Shown here: in pieces, positions 1 through 12,360 of the stretch
How positions within the stretch are numbered: the stretch's first letter is position 1
Layout of the letters: every line of letters starts with the position of its first letter
Source of the DNA: Mikania micrantha
Lineage: Eukaryota; Streptophyta; Magnoliopsida; Asterales; Asteraceae
Length of the DNA stretch: 64,000 nucleotides
Assembly: GCA_009363875.1 (NCBI GenBank)
Contig: CM018693.1
Span: 72,896,986 to 72,960,985 of the forward strand
Direction: 5' to 3'
Translations under genes and position numbers: made by a program
Notes under the pieces: model-generated
Database searches by the model: none
What the model saw: the letters and a program-made list of their open reading frames with translations, nothing else
What the model was told of the DNA's origin: nothing

Positions 1-712
1 ATCAAATGTAACACATACAAATAAATGATCAACAATGCTTATTGGCATCAAAATAGGTTTGTAGCTATGCAAATGATCTAAGTTAGTTGACAAGATCTCG
101 TGTGCTTCAAGATTTAGTTAAGTTAACTAGGTCCAAGAGTCCTATATGATGATCCCAAAAGTTTGTAAAATAGTGTCCAGCTATCCATCCAAATTTAGTT
201 GGTTTCACCATCTAAAACATGTAAAATCAAGTGTCAACTACACAAGTTGTTGGTGAGTTTCATAGGTTTTCAACTCGCGTAGCTTAAATAGTTTATGGTT
301 GGGTTAAATAGTTTTCACATGTGAATAATTAGCTTAATGAGTAATGAGAAATTAAAGAATACATAGATAGGAATGTATAATAGTTCAACACACCTAATTC
401 AAAGCAACACAAGTTCACCAACAAATAAGGAAATATCATATTGTTTAATAGATCACATAGTTGAATAGTTAAATCAAGTTTAGTAGTTCAGAGATCATAA
501 TTATGTTAGTTCTCATAGTTATTCTGTGTTTATCATGAGATCCCTCGAAGGGTCTATCAACATTGACAAACTTAATATTTGGCATTCATTGTGGTCTTCC
601 CCTAAAAGGTAAATCAAACATCAATGAATGCTATCACCACGGGTTCCCTCTTAACGGTCAATCAAAATGGGTGATGTATATTTGTATAGTTGATAGTAAC
701 ATAGTTGATAGT
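1..712 (-). mobile_element. LTR fragment A, left piece (minus orientation)
   Basis: No coding sequence. The stretch is similar in order and wording to the next LTR (713 onward): both have a 'cac..aaacatgtaaaa..tgtcaacta..agttg.tgagtttcatag' passage (about 205-270 here, 905-965 there) and a 'ctatcaccacg' passage (631 here, 1130 there). Its logical continuation, a block reading ttacatgtt-c-cacccct followed by aaggggctatgatgactcat, is found at 25960-26020. I therefore infer that one minus-strand LTR was split by the insertion that begins at 713. The left end lies outside the window. Confidence 0.5.
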
Positions 713-2392
713 TGTAACACCCCTACTAATGGTGGAAACACTGGGGACCATGAAGTGTAGATTGTTCATAGCATAGGGTATAAAGTTGTAAATACTCAAA
801 AGACAAACATTCAATAAGCTAGTACATCATTTCAATTCGAAACAGTAAACATAAATAAACCAACACTAATCTCCAAGCTCAAAATAATGCTAATTGGCAT
901 TCCCACCTGAAACATGTTTAAAATAAAATGTCAACTATGAATAGTTGATGAGTTTCATAGGTTTGAATCACTCACACCAAAATGTTTATAAAAATGTTAT
1001 AACTAATGTCTTATGTGAACTCAAAGCACAATGAACATAGTCAAAATGAACTAGTAAGTAAAGCAGATCAACTTATGTTAACAAATGATGTTTGACCTAT
1101 GTTTAGCATTACTAAAATGCTTAACTTGCATACTATCACCACGTGCTTCCCAAAAAAAGGGTAAATCAAACATTGGTGGGATGGTCAGTCCAATAGATTT
1201 ATCGTAGTCACCGAATGGCGGTGATCAATGCCTAATCTTTGCTAAAGTTCACTTACTATAAGGCCATTAGCTAAGTTCACATGATAATGTTTAAAAACTA
1301 AGTTACATGTTTCACCCCTAAAATGAAAACGATAAAAGAGGGGCTATGAGGACTCACCTTATTGTGTGAGGTAGTCTTTTGTAATAGATATCAAGTATAG
1401 CTCACAAGTATGTCCAACAAGTTCAAAGGTCACCTAAATAGTTCATTTGGCATAATGTTAACATAACTATGGCTTTTTATGGATTTTCTAAAGTCTACAT
1501 GGTTTGGGTTCGATATGTTTTGTATTGTTAAAACTTAAAATTCATTAAAAAGAGAAGTGAAATTTACAAGTTTAAATTACTCATGTTGACATAAAATAAA
1601 AATTAAGAGTTTTGAAATTGAACTAATTTATGTCTAACCAAAATATTATAACACTTGTCTTATCATATTAATTTCAAATAATAGTTAATAAACTTTCAAA
1701 GGAATTTATCAAACAGTATTTCAAAGTAAGAATTTATCATAACATATTTTTAATTATAAACAAAATAATGGAATTAATAAGTTATAAATATTTTAAGTAA
1801 TTAAAGCTTATTTGGATGTTATAAAATGAAAACGTATATGTTTGCCAAATGTATAAGAAAATTTTAGTTTATCAAAATATTTGTATAAAATAAGTTAGAA
1901 AAAGTAATTTATAAATTATTTTCTTAAATAATATAAAATTATAAAATGGTAACACTTTAAGATTTTTAAAAATTTTAGTTTTTAAATAAATTTTTATTTT
2001 AATTTCATAAAATTATTAATTACATATTGTAAAATTAATTTATAAAATTTCAGTAAATAAATATTATAATATGCTTAAACTTTATCCGATAATAACATTT
2101 TAAGATTTAAATAGAGATTATTATTTCAATTTAATAAAATTGTTGTTAAAATATTAGTATTTTTTATTATATTAATTTATATGAAATCAAAATTTAAAAA
2201 CAATTTTTAAATAAAAAAATTCTCCAGACCCGGTTGAACCGGCTATCCAATGGTTCAAGCCCGCGACCTCAACACACCCAACCCATGCCTTTACCGGTTG
2301 ATCTAGACCATTGCTTGCGAAATTGAACCGGGTCAATATCTTTTAACATAACCCCAAATCTGTTTCCCCAAATCAGTTCGTAAGAACCGAAA
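713..2392 (-). mobile_element. LTR B, left piece (probable solo LTR split by element C)
   Basis: Starts TGTAACACCCC, the reverse complement of an LTR 3' end. The five bases before it (ATAGT, 708-712) nearly match the five after 25876 (ATACT), which is where the other piece ends in GTTACA. The LTR would then be about 2.8 kb, oriented minus, with no internal domain. It contains an acceptor-like site (907, minus strand), a donor-like site (1357, minus strand), a very AT-rich tract (1560-2220) and a tRNA-like relic (2246-2320). No open reading frame of note. The one-base difference in the target duplication leaves some doubt. Confidence 0.55.
2246..2320 (-). repeat. tRNA-like relic inside LTR B
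   Basis: Read on the minus strand the segment has a D-arm-like TGGTCTAGATC, a middle loop, then GGTCGCGGGCTTGAACC, which resembles a degenerate T-arm/B box (GGTTCGANTC). It cannot fold as a full tRNA. It sits at the same place relative to the LTR as the clearer relic at 59442-59515, so it is more likely an inherited LTR segment or SINE head than a functional tRNA gene. Confidence 0.3.
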
Positions 2393-2653
2393 TGTAACAA
2401 CCCATTTTAGGGAATTATTATAAGTAAAATGTAATTGGAGTATAAATTATGTTTTGCTTTAATTGATGGGTGTTTTATAAGATTTAACTATCCTAAACAT
2501 TATTTGGTGGGTGTTTTAATAAATATTTGATTTAAAATATAACATATGGTGGTGTTAACTAAATTATCTAAGTTAGTCATAATTAGTTAGTTTTAACTTG
2601 TAATTGAGAGGTTATAAGTGTAAATAGCTGAAACTTAAATAACAAAGGGGTTC

Positions 2654-2660
2654 TATAAAA
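2654..2660 (+). promoter_or_regulatory. TATA box of element C 5' LTR
   Basis: TATAAAA in the context ggttcTATAAAAttgg. The same word is in the 3' LTR at 23732-23738. It is about 260 bp into the LTR, so U3 is short and the transcript would start near 2690. Confidence 0.5.
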
Positions 2661-4116
2661 TTGGGGCTGGTCAAAATTGGTCATAAGACCATTTCTCGGG
2701 TGGGTGTCGACATGCAGAAGGGAGACCAAGGAGAAAAACCCATAAATTCAAAAGAGTGATCAAATTGGTGATCTATTCATGATCCGATCTTGAATGCAAG
2801 CTTGAATTACAATTGTTCTTGCATCAAACTACATCTAGGTAAGATTTTTGGGTGATTAGGGTGTAAATTTCGTGGGTCACCATTGGGGGTGTGGGTTTGA
2901 TGGGTAAAACTCTCAATTGGGGGCTTTGAGGGTGTCAAATGTTGTTAATGATGTTGATAATAATGTAAGAACAACTTTTGATTATTTTCCTTCATGATTG
3001 ATATGTTATGATAATGGGGGATTGGGGTTTTCATGGAGTATATGAACATGGTATTTAAAGGTGGTGTTTAAGAGTTGGGATTTGTTGATTATCACTAAAT
3101 TGTTGTAGTTTGTGATGAAAATGATGAAATTGATCATTTATAAACAAAATAATGGTGTTACATGGATATGTTAATGATGAATGATCATTAGAAGAGGAAC
3201 TTGTCCAATATCGTGTTTGATGAAATGACAAGTATAGTAATTAACTTAAAAAAAGTTTAAAGCTAATGGTGATATGAAATATGTGTGGATACTAAATCAA
3301 CAAGGTTGAGTTGATATGATGAAGGGTCAATTGAAAGTAATTAAAATTAAAATGGTGACATTGGGGTGAATGGGTGTATTTTTACTAGTTGTAGTCAAAC
3401 TTTGTATTAAACCTATTAGTTGTGATAATAGGAATTGATAGTGAAGGTGTGAGTGGAATCAAACGACCTAGGTAGGAAATTATTATAGAGGATAGCTCGT
3501 TGGAACAAGGTAAGTCACCCAAATCTTCCACTTATTATGTGTAAAGGTATTATGCTTGTATGAATGTTTTGTGGAAGATTTGACTCTTTGGTGAATTGGT
3601 GATTGTGATCTTGTTGTTTGACAATAATAGTCAATAGGAGGTGTATTGCTTAGTTTATTGTTGATATGGTGTTTATTTGATTATTATGATTTGACTTGGT
3701 TTCTAATTGTATGTTGGTGATTGTATGGAAAGAGTTCAAGGTGTGTGAACTTATAATTAAGATTAACTCAACTTGGTGTTTTGAGTCACAAGTGGTGTGA
3801 TCATGACATTGGATTATTCACATGGTGTGTGAATATCCTTTGTTGGGTGTAATCAAATTAGTAAAACACTAGTGGTGTGGTCTACTTAACTTGAGAAATG
3901 TTGTGGAATAAGATTTCAATGGTGTTTTGGGTTCAAACGACTCGTTAGTAAATCGTATGACATTATAACCTTGATGGTTATAAATTGGTGATTTAAGGTG
4001 ATTAGTATGTTTATGCGCTGTTATATAATGCTTATGAGGGTATTGGAATGGTCGGGATTGAGCGGAACGGGTCAAGACTGGTCAAAGCATCAAAAATGGC
4101 CGTGCAAGGTGTGCCT

Positions 4117-4151
4117 GGCGTATCATACGCCAGGGGGAAGTATGATACGCC
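4117..4151 (+). repeat. Hairpin GGCGTATCATAC / GTATGATACGCC in the C LTR
   Basis: Perfect 12-bp inverted repeat with an 11-base spacer. The 3' LTR copy (24245-24280) has a 14-bp perfect stem and an 8-base spacer. Further ATACGC and ATATGCC words follow at 4180-4212. The stem survives in both LTRs although the bases around it differ, hinting at selection or conversion. Confidence 0.6.
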
Positions 4152-4740
4152 ACCTACAGCTCAAAATCACAATTTTTTCTGTGATATGCCACCAAATACG
4201 CTGACCAATACGCCTGGTGTTGATTTTGACCAAAATTGACTATTTTGGTCATGTAAGCTTGGGTGGCTGGGCATGGTGATCTTACTTAGTTCTAACGAAC
4301 TAACGGTGACTTAATTATGGTGTTTTCAAGTGAACGGAAGGGGTGAAAGCGGTTGTGATCAGAATGCTTCGCAAGGACTCGGATCACGAAGCCAGGGGTT
4401 AAGGTAACAAGTTTGTGGTTTTTTTACCTTAGTTATTTATGTTTAATGGTGCTTATGGTGAAATTGCTTGTCAAACCGAAATTCTTAGTCATATTATGGG
4501 GGGGGGGGTGAAGTTAATGAATTGGATATGTGAAGTTTATAATGTTATGTCTGGCCAACATATGATTATATTCTTGACATGGATTTGACCTTAATATCAA
4601 CTCATACTATGGTTAGGAACATTAGGTAAGGTCTTAGGAATTGATCTTGTGATGCTATTAAGTTCATATTTCATGGTGTGTTTAGTTGTATGAACTAGAT
4701 AGCAAAACTAATGTATCAAATAAATTGTTTCAGCCGTAGA

Positions 4741-5644
4741 ATGGCTGGTGGAGGAAGTCATGAAAATAACCTCACCGAAATGAAAACTATGGTGAGGGAA
4801 GAGGTGGCAAGAGCGTTGGAAGCTTCGATTCCTCACCATGTGGAGGGTCTACAAGCCTCTATGAGGGAATTTATTCAACAAGAGTTTGCAACTCTCAGAG
4901 GGGGTGCGAGATGGGGAACGAACTCCAAATAAAGTGACTTATAAGTAGTTTGTAGCTTGAAAGCCAAGCGAATTCAAGGGGAGGTTGACCTATTATTTAG
5001 TCAACGATGGATAACCGACATGGAGGGCATGTTTGAGACGAGGCATTGTGATCCGAAAGATGAGGTGATCTTTGCGGGAAATCAGTTACGTGAAAGGGCA
5101 AAGGATTGGTGGGAGCTTCCACGAAAGGAGAAGGGTAGGGATGGCATTAAAAATCTAACATGGGCAGAATTCAAGGAGTTGTTTCTTAAACGGTTCTGTC
5201 CACAAGCGGCGATAGACAGAATCACCGAAGAATTCCTTCATATGAGACACAAGGAGGAAAGTATTGACACGATTACTGCCATCTTTTATGTCAAAGCTAG
5301 ATTTTGTCCTTAATTGCTTCAAACGGAGCGGATGTGGATCAATGGATACAACGTATGTTGAATGCCAAGTACCGTGAGTTTCTTACACCATCAAAGTGTG
5401 AGACATTGGCGGAACTTATTGATTGTGCTCGTGAGCGCGAGTTGGAGTTAAAGCGACAAGAAGATGCGGTGAAAAGCGGAAGGTGGAAAAGGAGACTAGG
5501 TCGTCTAAAAGGGGAAGTTCTCTAACTCACATACAAAGTTCCAATCAAGTAGGGGAGTTAAGTATTGTGCAAAATGTGGTAGAGACCACATGGGTGATTG
5601 TTCGGTACGACCTTTATCTTGCTACAAGTGTGGGAAGCAAGGTC
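4741..5644 (+). pseudogene. gag: gag of element C, 5' part (broken)
   Basis: Retrotransposon capsid gene. The ATG at 4741 follows an acceptor-like TTGTTTCAG (4724-4732). A first segment of about 63 residues ends at a TAA (4930-4932). The capsid core resumes in another frame (4957-5313; typical WITDMEGMF, RAKDWW and FKELFLKRFCP motifs), stops, and continues in a third frame (5304-5525; NAKYREFLTPSKCETLAEL). A CCHC zinc-knuckle region follows (about 5557-5644: C-X2-C box, then CYKCGKQGH). At least two frameshifts and several stops are present. Solo LTR D cuts the reading in the second knuckle; the remaining gag is at 8135-8269. Confidence 0.8.
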
Positions 5645-6010
5645 ATCTTTGTGACACCCCGTGAATTCCAGGTCAGCATTCTTTTAATTAAATATTTATT
5701 TAATTTATATTTGTACACGTGGCACTAGAATTATTTTAATTTAGTGTGACACGTTGCATGACGGTACGAACACTGACACAAACACGATAATTCGAAGAAT
5801 TATCGCAACACGCACACATGTGTATAAAAAACACGAACGTTGGTGAACGTTTAGCACATCGTGTAACAAAACACTAGAAATCTCGCGAAACGCTCAAACA
5901 TTCAACTTGGAAGTTCAAACGACGCCGAACGATAGTCCGTAAGCGTCACAACGGCGACGAACGGATCAAACCATAGAAATTGGGCCTATTGGGCTCTTCT
6001 AGGCCCCGTC

Positions 6011-6130
6011 GCGGTACGCTAGGGACCCTAGAGATGCCCATGGCGGTACGCGATGGGTGGGCGGGGGATTTTGAATCCCGAAATCCATCGCGGTACGCTG
6101 AGAGGACCTTGGACCCTCTCGGCGGTACGC
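6011..6130 (+). repeat. Four GCGGTACGC words in LTR D
   Basis: Identical 9-mers at 6011, 6043, 6090 and 6122, spaced 32-47 bp, directly upstream of the TATA box. The bases between are GC-rich and not tandem copies of each other, so it is a motif cluster rather than a simple tandem repeat. Confidence 0.75.
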
Positions 6131-6153
6131 GACGCCGTCCAGTCGACAAAATC

Positions 6154-6160
6154 TTATAAA
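6154..6160 (+). promoter_or_regulatory. TATA box of LTR D
   Basis: TTATAAA in the context aatcTTATAAAacc, 24 bp after the last GCGGTACGC word. Pyrimidine-rich sequence follows from about 6180, as expected of a plant leader. Confidence 0.5.
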
Positions 6161-8134
6161 ACCAAGACCATTATGCCTACTCTACCACTTCTCATCAATT
6201 TCCCCAGCCATACAAGCTACCATTCGACTTCTTCTTCTCCAAATCACCTTCAACTCCCTCTTGGAAGCCATTGAAGACCATTTTGGAGCTTGGGAACATT
6301 GAAGGAAGTCTTCTCAACCACCATCCATCACCCCCATCTCGTGGAACTTGTTGAGGACCATCACACTGAAGGTTCAAGGGCTGTGAAAGGTCTCATCTCG
6401 GCATTTTGGAGCTTTGGAAGGTAACCCCATAGCCATTTTGCACTCTTGACACACACAAACACACATGCAAGGCTTAAAACCCACATGTAAGCTCTCTAGC
6501 TTTGCATGGACGGATTTTGTGAGTTATGAATCTGGGTTTGATGATGTTTATATGATATTTGTTGATCTAGATCGATTAAAGGATGTTTTATGATGATCCA
6601 TGATAATGTATATTTGTCATATTGCATAAATCGACTAAAAATGGTGATATACTCACATGCATGTATGATCCATGGCATGTGGAGTGATTTTGAAAGTTCA
6701 TGAATGTTATTGATGATATTGGTAATGTGTTTCATGGTTTTGGTTTTGTCAAAATGGTTAAAACATGGATTTTTAGTAACCTTACTATTATTAGTAACTT
6801 TTTAGTTACAAAATGATGTTATGGATGGAATCATGATCATGCATGTGTAGAGATTGTTATTTGAATGATAATATGATGATATGAAGTTATGAGTTTTAGT
6901 TTGGGATTGACTTATGGTCATTTTAGACAAAGTTACTATTTATAGTAACTTCTGTAAACCGATTATTGTTGAATGATGATATTGACCAAACAAGCATGTT
7001 TAAATGTTGTTAAATGGTATTATATGATGTACTTGACATGTAAATGGTGTAAGAATGCTTATAATAATCCTTTGAATGGTATTTGTCAAAGTTACTATTT
7101 ATAGTAACTTTATTTGTAGAAAACTCCATTTTTATGTATAAAACAAGATTTGTAAGTGTTAAATGACCTAATATGCTTTAAAATGATGATTGTATGCTAA
7201 GTTAGATGGTTTCCGATGATAATCTTGCTAGATTTAGAAACTCACATATGGTATACGATATAGGTAGCCGGTGACCGACATGCTTTCTACACAGGAGCTT
7301 ACGCGTGTATTTTCCGAGAATCACTAAAGTGAGTTTACGGCCCTTCTTTACTCTTTTGCAAACTTTTCAAATAGGGGAAGAATACTTGTTGAATCGAGTC
7401 AAACACTATTACTGTACAAACATTTTATGTGTATGCTGGTTTATTAGACAAACATTAAGTGTTGTAATCATAACAAGCCCTCACAAAGTCTTACCGTTAA
7501 TGTACAAACAACGAGGTGAGTTTGAATGGATCCGTTTGGGTGTGACGAACCCCACGTGGCACAATACTGACTGGAGGTCGAGACACGTGAAATTTCGGCC
7601 TATCTTGCTATGTTATTACGAGACATAGCGGAGTCAAGGACTAACAAGTCTAGTTCGGTAGTGACGCACTAACACTTAGAGCCTAGGGCTCGGTACTAAC
7701 ATTATGATAAACAGCATGACACATGTTTTCCTTACTATCTATGTATATCAAAACCTGTGAACTCACCAACTATTGTGTTGACACTTTTTCTTAAACTTGT
7801 ATTCTCAGGTAACTAGATGCGATGGATATCAGGAATGCACTTAGGGAACCGAGAAGAGGATCCGCTTGCATTCACATTATGTCTTTTGAACAAAAAAAAA
7901 TTATTTATGTTCTTGTATTTTAAAACAATGTAATGTCTAAGAACGTATTTTCCACTGCATTATGATACTTATATTATTCCGCTGCTTATCTATTAAACTG
8001 TTTGGTTGTATTCATGTCAAACAATGAATTTTGAAAACGCATATAGAGTTGTTCTATATGACCATGAGCTGCGATTCTGGGCACGTCACACCCATGTAGA
8101 CAGACACCACACGTGGGAATTTGGGGGTGTGACA

Positions 8135-8269
8135 ATCTTGATAATCAATATTTGAGCCCGTTGAATTTATGTTATAATTGCTACAAACCAGGGCATATTC
8201 GGAGTGATTGTTCGGAACTTAAGGGGGCTGGAATCGGTGGAACAGAAAAACGATTGTTTAAGGGGCAAG
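8135..8269 (+). pseudogene. gag: gag of element C, 3' part (last zinc knuckle)
   Basis: Continues the gag reading after solo LTR D. A CCHC knuckle (CYNCYKPGHIRSDC) is followed by the basic spacer. It is cut at 8269 by element E, whose target duplication GCAAG is 8265-8269; the sequence resumes at 20058. Only 135 bp of element C lies between the D and E insertions. Confidence 0.75.
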
Positions 8270-8705
8270 TGTCACACCCCGAGCCGGCCCGTCGGGCGGA
8301 AGGTTCTCGGAGCGCGATATCGTGAATGATAATCGTGATGATCAGATTGTTTACATAGCATCAATGTTAAGAATAATTAAGCACAATAAATCATTAACTA
8401 GGATTACAAAGTTAAATTACAAATGTCAAGGTTTGGTAATTTAACTAAGTAAACCTATCCAAAAGAATCAAATATATCTATCTTGTATCTGTACAAGATA
8501 TCAAAAGAGATTCATATTGATCTCAAAAGATGAGCTTCTTCAGAAGTCAACTAGGATCTATATCTGGGCATCCTAGCATGCAATCCTGAATCTTAGCTTA
8601 ATCCTGTGCGTCACCTGAGAAAGCATGTAAGAAAACAAAGTCAACACAATGGTTGGTGAGTTCATGTAGTTTTTATGTAAAAATAGTTTGAAAAATCCTT
8701 TGAAT

Positions 8706-9340
8706 AACAACCTTAACCTCACCATTAACCACCTATACCATCTGTTTCAGTATGCTTATATATAGGGCATATGTAGGGGACAAGCCCCAGCCACCGTCCC
8801 ACCACATACCAAACCACATGATATATTGTTCCTGATGATAATTAAGCATTTCATCCTACATGTTTGATTCCATAACGTTTGATTCTTTGAATTCGATTAC
8901 CCTGTAATTGTTTACCTTGATTCCCTGGATGACAACCTTAACCTCACTAACAACCACCTATGCTATCCAACCAAGTATGCTTATATATAGGGCATATGTA
9001 GGGGACAAGCCCCAGCCACTGTCCCACCACACACCGGGCTGCTTAACATATTGTTATTAATAATAATTAAGCATTTCACCCCACTACTCTGATTTCATGA
9101 CATCTGATTCTTAGCATTTGTTTTCCCTGCCAATGTTTACTTTGTTTTCCCTGAAATGACAACCTTAACCTCACTAACTACCACCTATGCTATCCAACCA
9201 AGTATGCTTATATATACGGCATATGTAGGGGACAAGCCCCAGCCACCGTCCCACCACATACCGGGCTGCATAACATATTGTTATTAACGATAATTAAGCG
9301 TTTCACTCCACTCTATTGATAGCTGAACATATTGTTATTA
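8706..9340 (-). repeat. Three tandem ~226-bp units in the E 3' LTR
   Basis: Units start near 8706, 8931 and 9158, each with acaaccttaacctcac, then tatgcttatatatagggcata and tgtaggggacaagcccc. The right LTR has the same triple (about 15603, 15828, 16055). A single diverged unit in opposite orientation is at 63290-63480 in element N, so the triplication is specific to the E family. Confidence 0.75.
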
Positions 9341-11393
9341 AGAGGCACCATTATCGACAGCTGAATACCCTAGGGAATTCAGCATCCATCCATAATGGCC
9401 CTGAATATGACTCGTGACGTGTTATGATAGAGGAACCTTCAAGTTAACACAAAGTCAACTAGAAGAACCCAAATCATTCTAGTCACTTGTCATAACCATG
9501 GATGAATCAAGAAGAACACTGAATGACTAGTAGGGGTTGACACTTAGGTCAACACGCGGCGGCCAACCAGTCTGTCTTACATGACTCTGAAAAAGAAGAA
9601 CACTGATGACTAGTAGGGGTTGACACACAGGTCAACACGCGGCGGCCAACAGTCTGTCTTACAATGTCCTATAGCTTTAGCATACAAGTTTAACGCATTC
9701 ACATAGTTTCACTGATGACTAGTAGGGGTTGACACACAGGTCAACACGCGGCGGTCAATCAGTCTTTTGTTTAAGCATCCAAGTGTATCAAGCATTCCAA
9801 GTGTTCATGTATCCCAAGTATATCATGCACTCATGTATTCAAGTATCCCAAATGTATCAAGTATTCACGTGTTTCAAGCATTCCAAGTATATCAAGCATT
9901 CACGTGTTTTCAAGTTTCTCAAAGTATAACAAGTATTCACGTGTTTTCAAGCATTTCAAGTGTATTAAACATCCAAGTGTTTCAAGCATCTCACGCATAT
10001 AAGTATTTCTAAGAACATAAGTTTTCAAGTTAAGTTTAAGTAAATAATTGTAAGTGTAAAGCAATTTAACACTTTACTAAGAGTGTAGAACATTAACTTT
10101 CTGAAATAATTATATAGAGTATTAGTGCTTAGTATAAGTATTTTCAAAGCCTTAACATTGTGTATGTTGTTTAAACATAGAGTTTATAAGTTAAACATCA
10201 ATTGTATAGTTTAAGCACATAGCTTATAGCATAAGTATTTAGCTCAAAGTTTAAGTATTAAGTTTATATCATAAGCGTGTAGCATAAGGTTTAGACTTCA
10301 AATCTATGGCGTAAGCCTTAAGTATATAGTTTAAACTTCTAGTTTGTAGTAAAAGTATCAAGTTTATAGCTTCTCAAAGTATACTAGTTTCCAGTTTGAG
10401 CACAAAGTGTCTGTATAATGTAAATAAGTGTAAGGTAACTAGCATTAGCTATTTACACTATAGCCTTAGCCTTTGGTTTCCAAACAAGCATTTCAAATTC
10501 AAGCATTAGTATAAGCATTTTAAATATGTGTAAAAGCATTTAGTAAACATTTCAATAATTGTTTAACATGCTTCTCAGTCCCGAAGTAAAACAAAAGGTT
10601 TGAAAGGGACAGATGAACTCACCTTGTGTTTGTGGTAGTTGACTTAACTTAAAACAAAGAAGACACGCGCTCGTTGTTGTGTTCTGTGATGTATTCACAA
10701 TCCTGTATTGATTTCATGTTGTTTACAACTTATAAGTATACATTATAATCGATATGTACGCGTGTAAGTGTTAGCCCTAAAGTAGGCTAACACCTATGAG
10801 TCTCGTTCTTTATCCGGCCTCGTTTGCTAGTTAAAGCATGTGCTCCCACTTAACCACTTAGGTTGTTGTTAGGTCATGCCCTTATGTTGTATGTTTAGCT
10901 TCTAAACCATTTTTGACATCTCAAACTGCCATTGTGTGATAATTGTTTTGTTACAAGGCTTAGCATGTAAACCCAAGACTAACTTAGATTTATGGTTTAA
11001 ACCCCACAGGTTAGTCTTGTTATGATGAAAGATGTTGTTACATGGGAATAATTTAATTAAATCATAACCCTTGTATGCTTAATGTTTTAAGTTTATAAAT
11101 TCCTTAAATTGGAATTCACTACCTTTTGTGTTAATAATGAACCATACTAGTCATTCATGCGTTCGTTTATTAAATATTAACATTATTTGTTAACCTCGTG
11201 ATTAAGTGGGCCAAGTAACATGCGTTGGGCCGGTTGATAGCTTTGGACCAAAAATCAAAGTTTGGGCCCATGAATTGGGCCTTGGGCCTAGCACAAGGAT
11301 GGGCCGATTAAAGGTGTTAGTTGTTTAATCCCATTGGGCCGAGGAACATGAAGTGGGCTGCAATTCATTCGACTGGAAAACAGGTCGAGTTCG

Positions 11394-11950
11394 GTTCCCT
11401 TGGCAGCGAACCTTGGTAGGGTTCGCACATGGTTGGGTTCGGCTAATGTGCTAGGTTCGTCGCCCATGGTTCGCTGGGGTTGGTTCGCGGTTTCCTGCAA
11501 GGGTTCGCCGGAGGTCCTAGGTTCGGCTGGTCCTGGGTTGTCCGGCAATGAGAGGTTCGGCTGGTCCTGGGTTGTCCGGCAATGAGAGGTTCGGCGACAA
11601 CAAGGTTCGGCCGATTGCGCGTGCAAGGCTCGTCTGCATGAGAGGTTCGTGGCTGTTGGAGCTGCATGTAGGTTCGTCGGCCATGGGTTCGGGGCAGTAA
11701 AGTTCGGCCAAGAGGGTAAAGGCTCGGCTGAAACATGCTTCACATAGGTTCGGCTAAATGTCTAGGGTTCGCAGCAACCACTAGGTAGGTTCGTTGGTCT
11801 CTAAAGGTTCGTTGCCAAAGGGAAGGTTCGCTGAAGATGCTAGGTTCGCAGGTAGGTGGTGGGTTCGGGACATCAAGGTTCGTGGCCATCTTGTTCGAGA
11901 GTTGCAGGTTCGGCAGTTTAGTGTGAAGGTTCGGCCAGCTTTAACAGGGT
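11394..11950 (-). repeat. CGAACC-word array in the E 3' LTR
   Basis: About 24 copies of GGTTCG on the plus strand (CGAACC on the transcribed strand) in some 555 bp, mostly AGGTTCGGC, AGGTTCGT or GGGTTCGC, at irregular spacing of 15-40 bp. One 34-bp unit is duplicated exactly (11519-11552 and 11553-11586). The right LTR has the same array at 18294-18830 with one unit fewer. Reading frames through it encode EP-rich, meaningless peptides. Confidence 0.85.
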
Positions 11951-12324
11951 TCGGCCAACCCCTGATCGCAACCCACAACTCACCATCGCCATTTTCATCG
12001 AGCCAGTAGCTCTCGAGCATCATCTAGGTTAAACCTAAGCTGTGAAAGGTTGCTAGGGTTGCGGAACTTGGAGGGGTGGTGCAAGGAAACCGGATAAAGT
12101 TTGTTTAACAACAATAAAGATAAAAACGATATAATTCCGCATCTTTAGTGCTCATTACCTGGTTTTTGGCTGGGCAAAGCTTCAGATCGTTGGTACTTCT
12201 AGGTAGAGCCCGTTCCTAGCTACGCGTGGACACCAAGAACTCGCGATTCCGTTGAGATTTGAGCTCGATCTTGAAGGTTGAAGATGAGATCTTAAAGTGA
12301 GAGAGAGATGACGGGAATGAGAGC

Positions 12325-12326
<2 letters not shown>

Positions 12327-12358
<32 letters not shown>
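12327..12358 (+). repeat. GA microsatellite in the E 3' LTR
   Basis: About 16 GA units. The right LTR has only about 7 (19197-19210). On the transcribed strand it is a CT tract just downstream of the TATA box, a typical plant leader Y-patch. Confidence 0.85.

Positions 12359-12360
<2 letters not shown>

Larger units (their letters stand above)
2393..4386 (+). repeat. 5' LTR of element C
   Basis: Matches the 3' LTR from 23489 over two blocks: 2393-2904 (about 2% different, plus a 22-bp indel) and about 3850-4386 (about 9% different). The segment between them, about 945 bp, is missing from the 3' LTR; both edges carry TGGGT, so a microhomology deletion is likely. After 4386 the two LTRs no longer align, although the 3' copy runs on to 24735. 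The LTR contains a TATA box, donor-like sites at 2839 and 3510, and acceptor-like TTTTCAAG at 4330. Confidence 0.75.
5650..8134 (+). mobile_element. Element D: solo LTR (2.5 kb)
   Basis: Begins TGTGACACCCC and ends GGGGTGTGACA, perfect inverted ends. It is flanked by identical 5-bp duplications ATCTT (5645-5649 and 8135-8139), and the gag zinc-knuckle reading continues on both sides. There is no internal domain, gag or pol, so this is a solo LTR left by unequal recombination. It holds a TATA box (6154), four GCGGTACGC words just upstream of it, a donor-like AAA/GTGAGT (7329) and an acceptor-like TTCTCAG/GTAAC (7808). Confidence 0.9.

Noticed and set aside
4498..4508. Run of 11 G as a G-quadruplex or regulatory signal
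   Set aside because: A single homopolymer run, possibly length-variable or a sequencing artefact; no further G-runs nearby.
5650..8134. Mutator-like DNA transposon because of perfect inverted ends
   Set aside because: The target duplication is 5 bp, the ends are TG...CA, and it carries an LTR-type promoter layout; Mutator elements give 9-bp duplications.
9729..10012. Overlapping 66- and 81-codon frames repeated at 16633-16916
   Set aside because: Both come from low-complexity 'aagtattcacgtgtttc' units and are duplicated only because they sit in the two LTRs of element E.
11288..11743. 151-codon minus-strand open frame (and its sister at 18192-18613)
   Set aside because: It is encoded by the CGAACC-word array, gives EP-rich peptide in every frame, lies inside an LTR and differs between the two copies by frame-altering indels.
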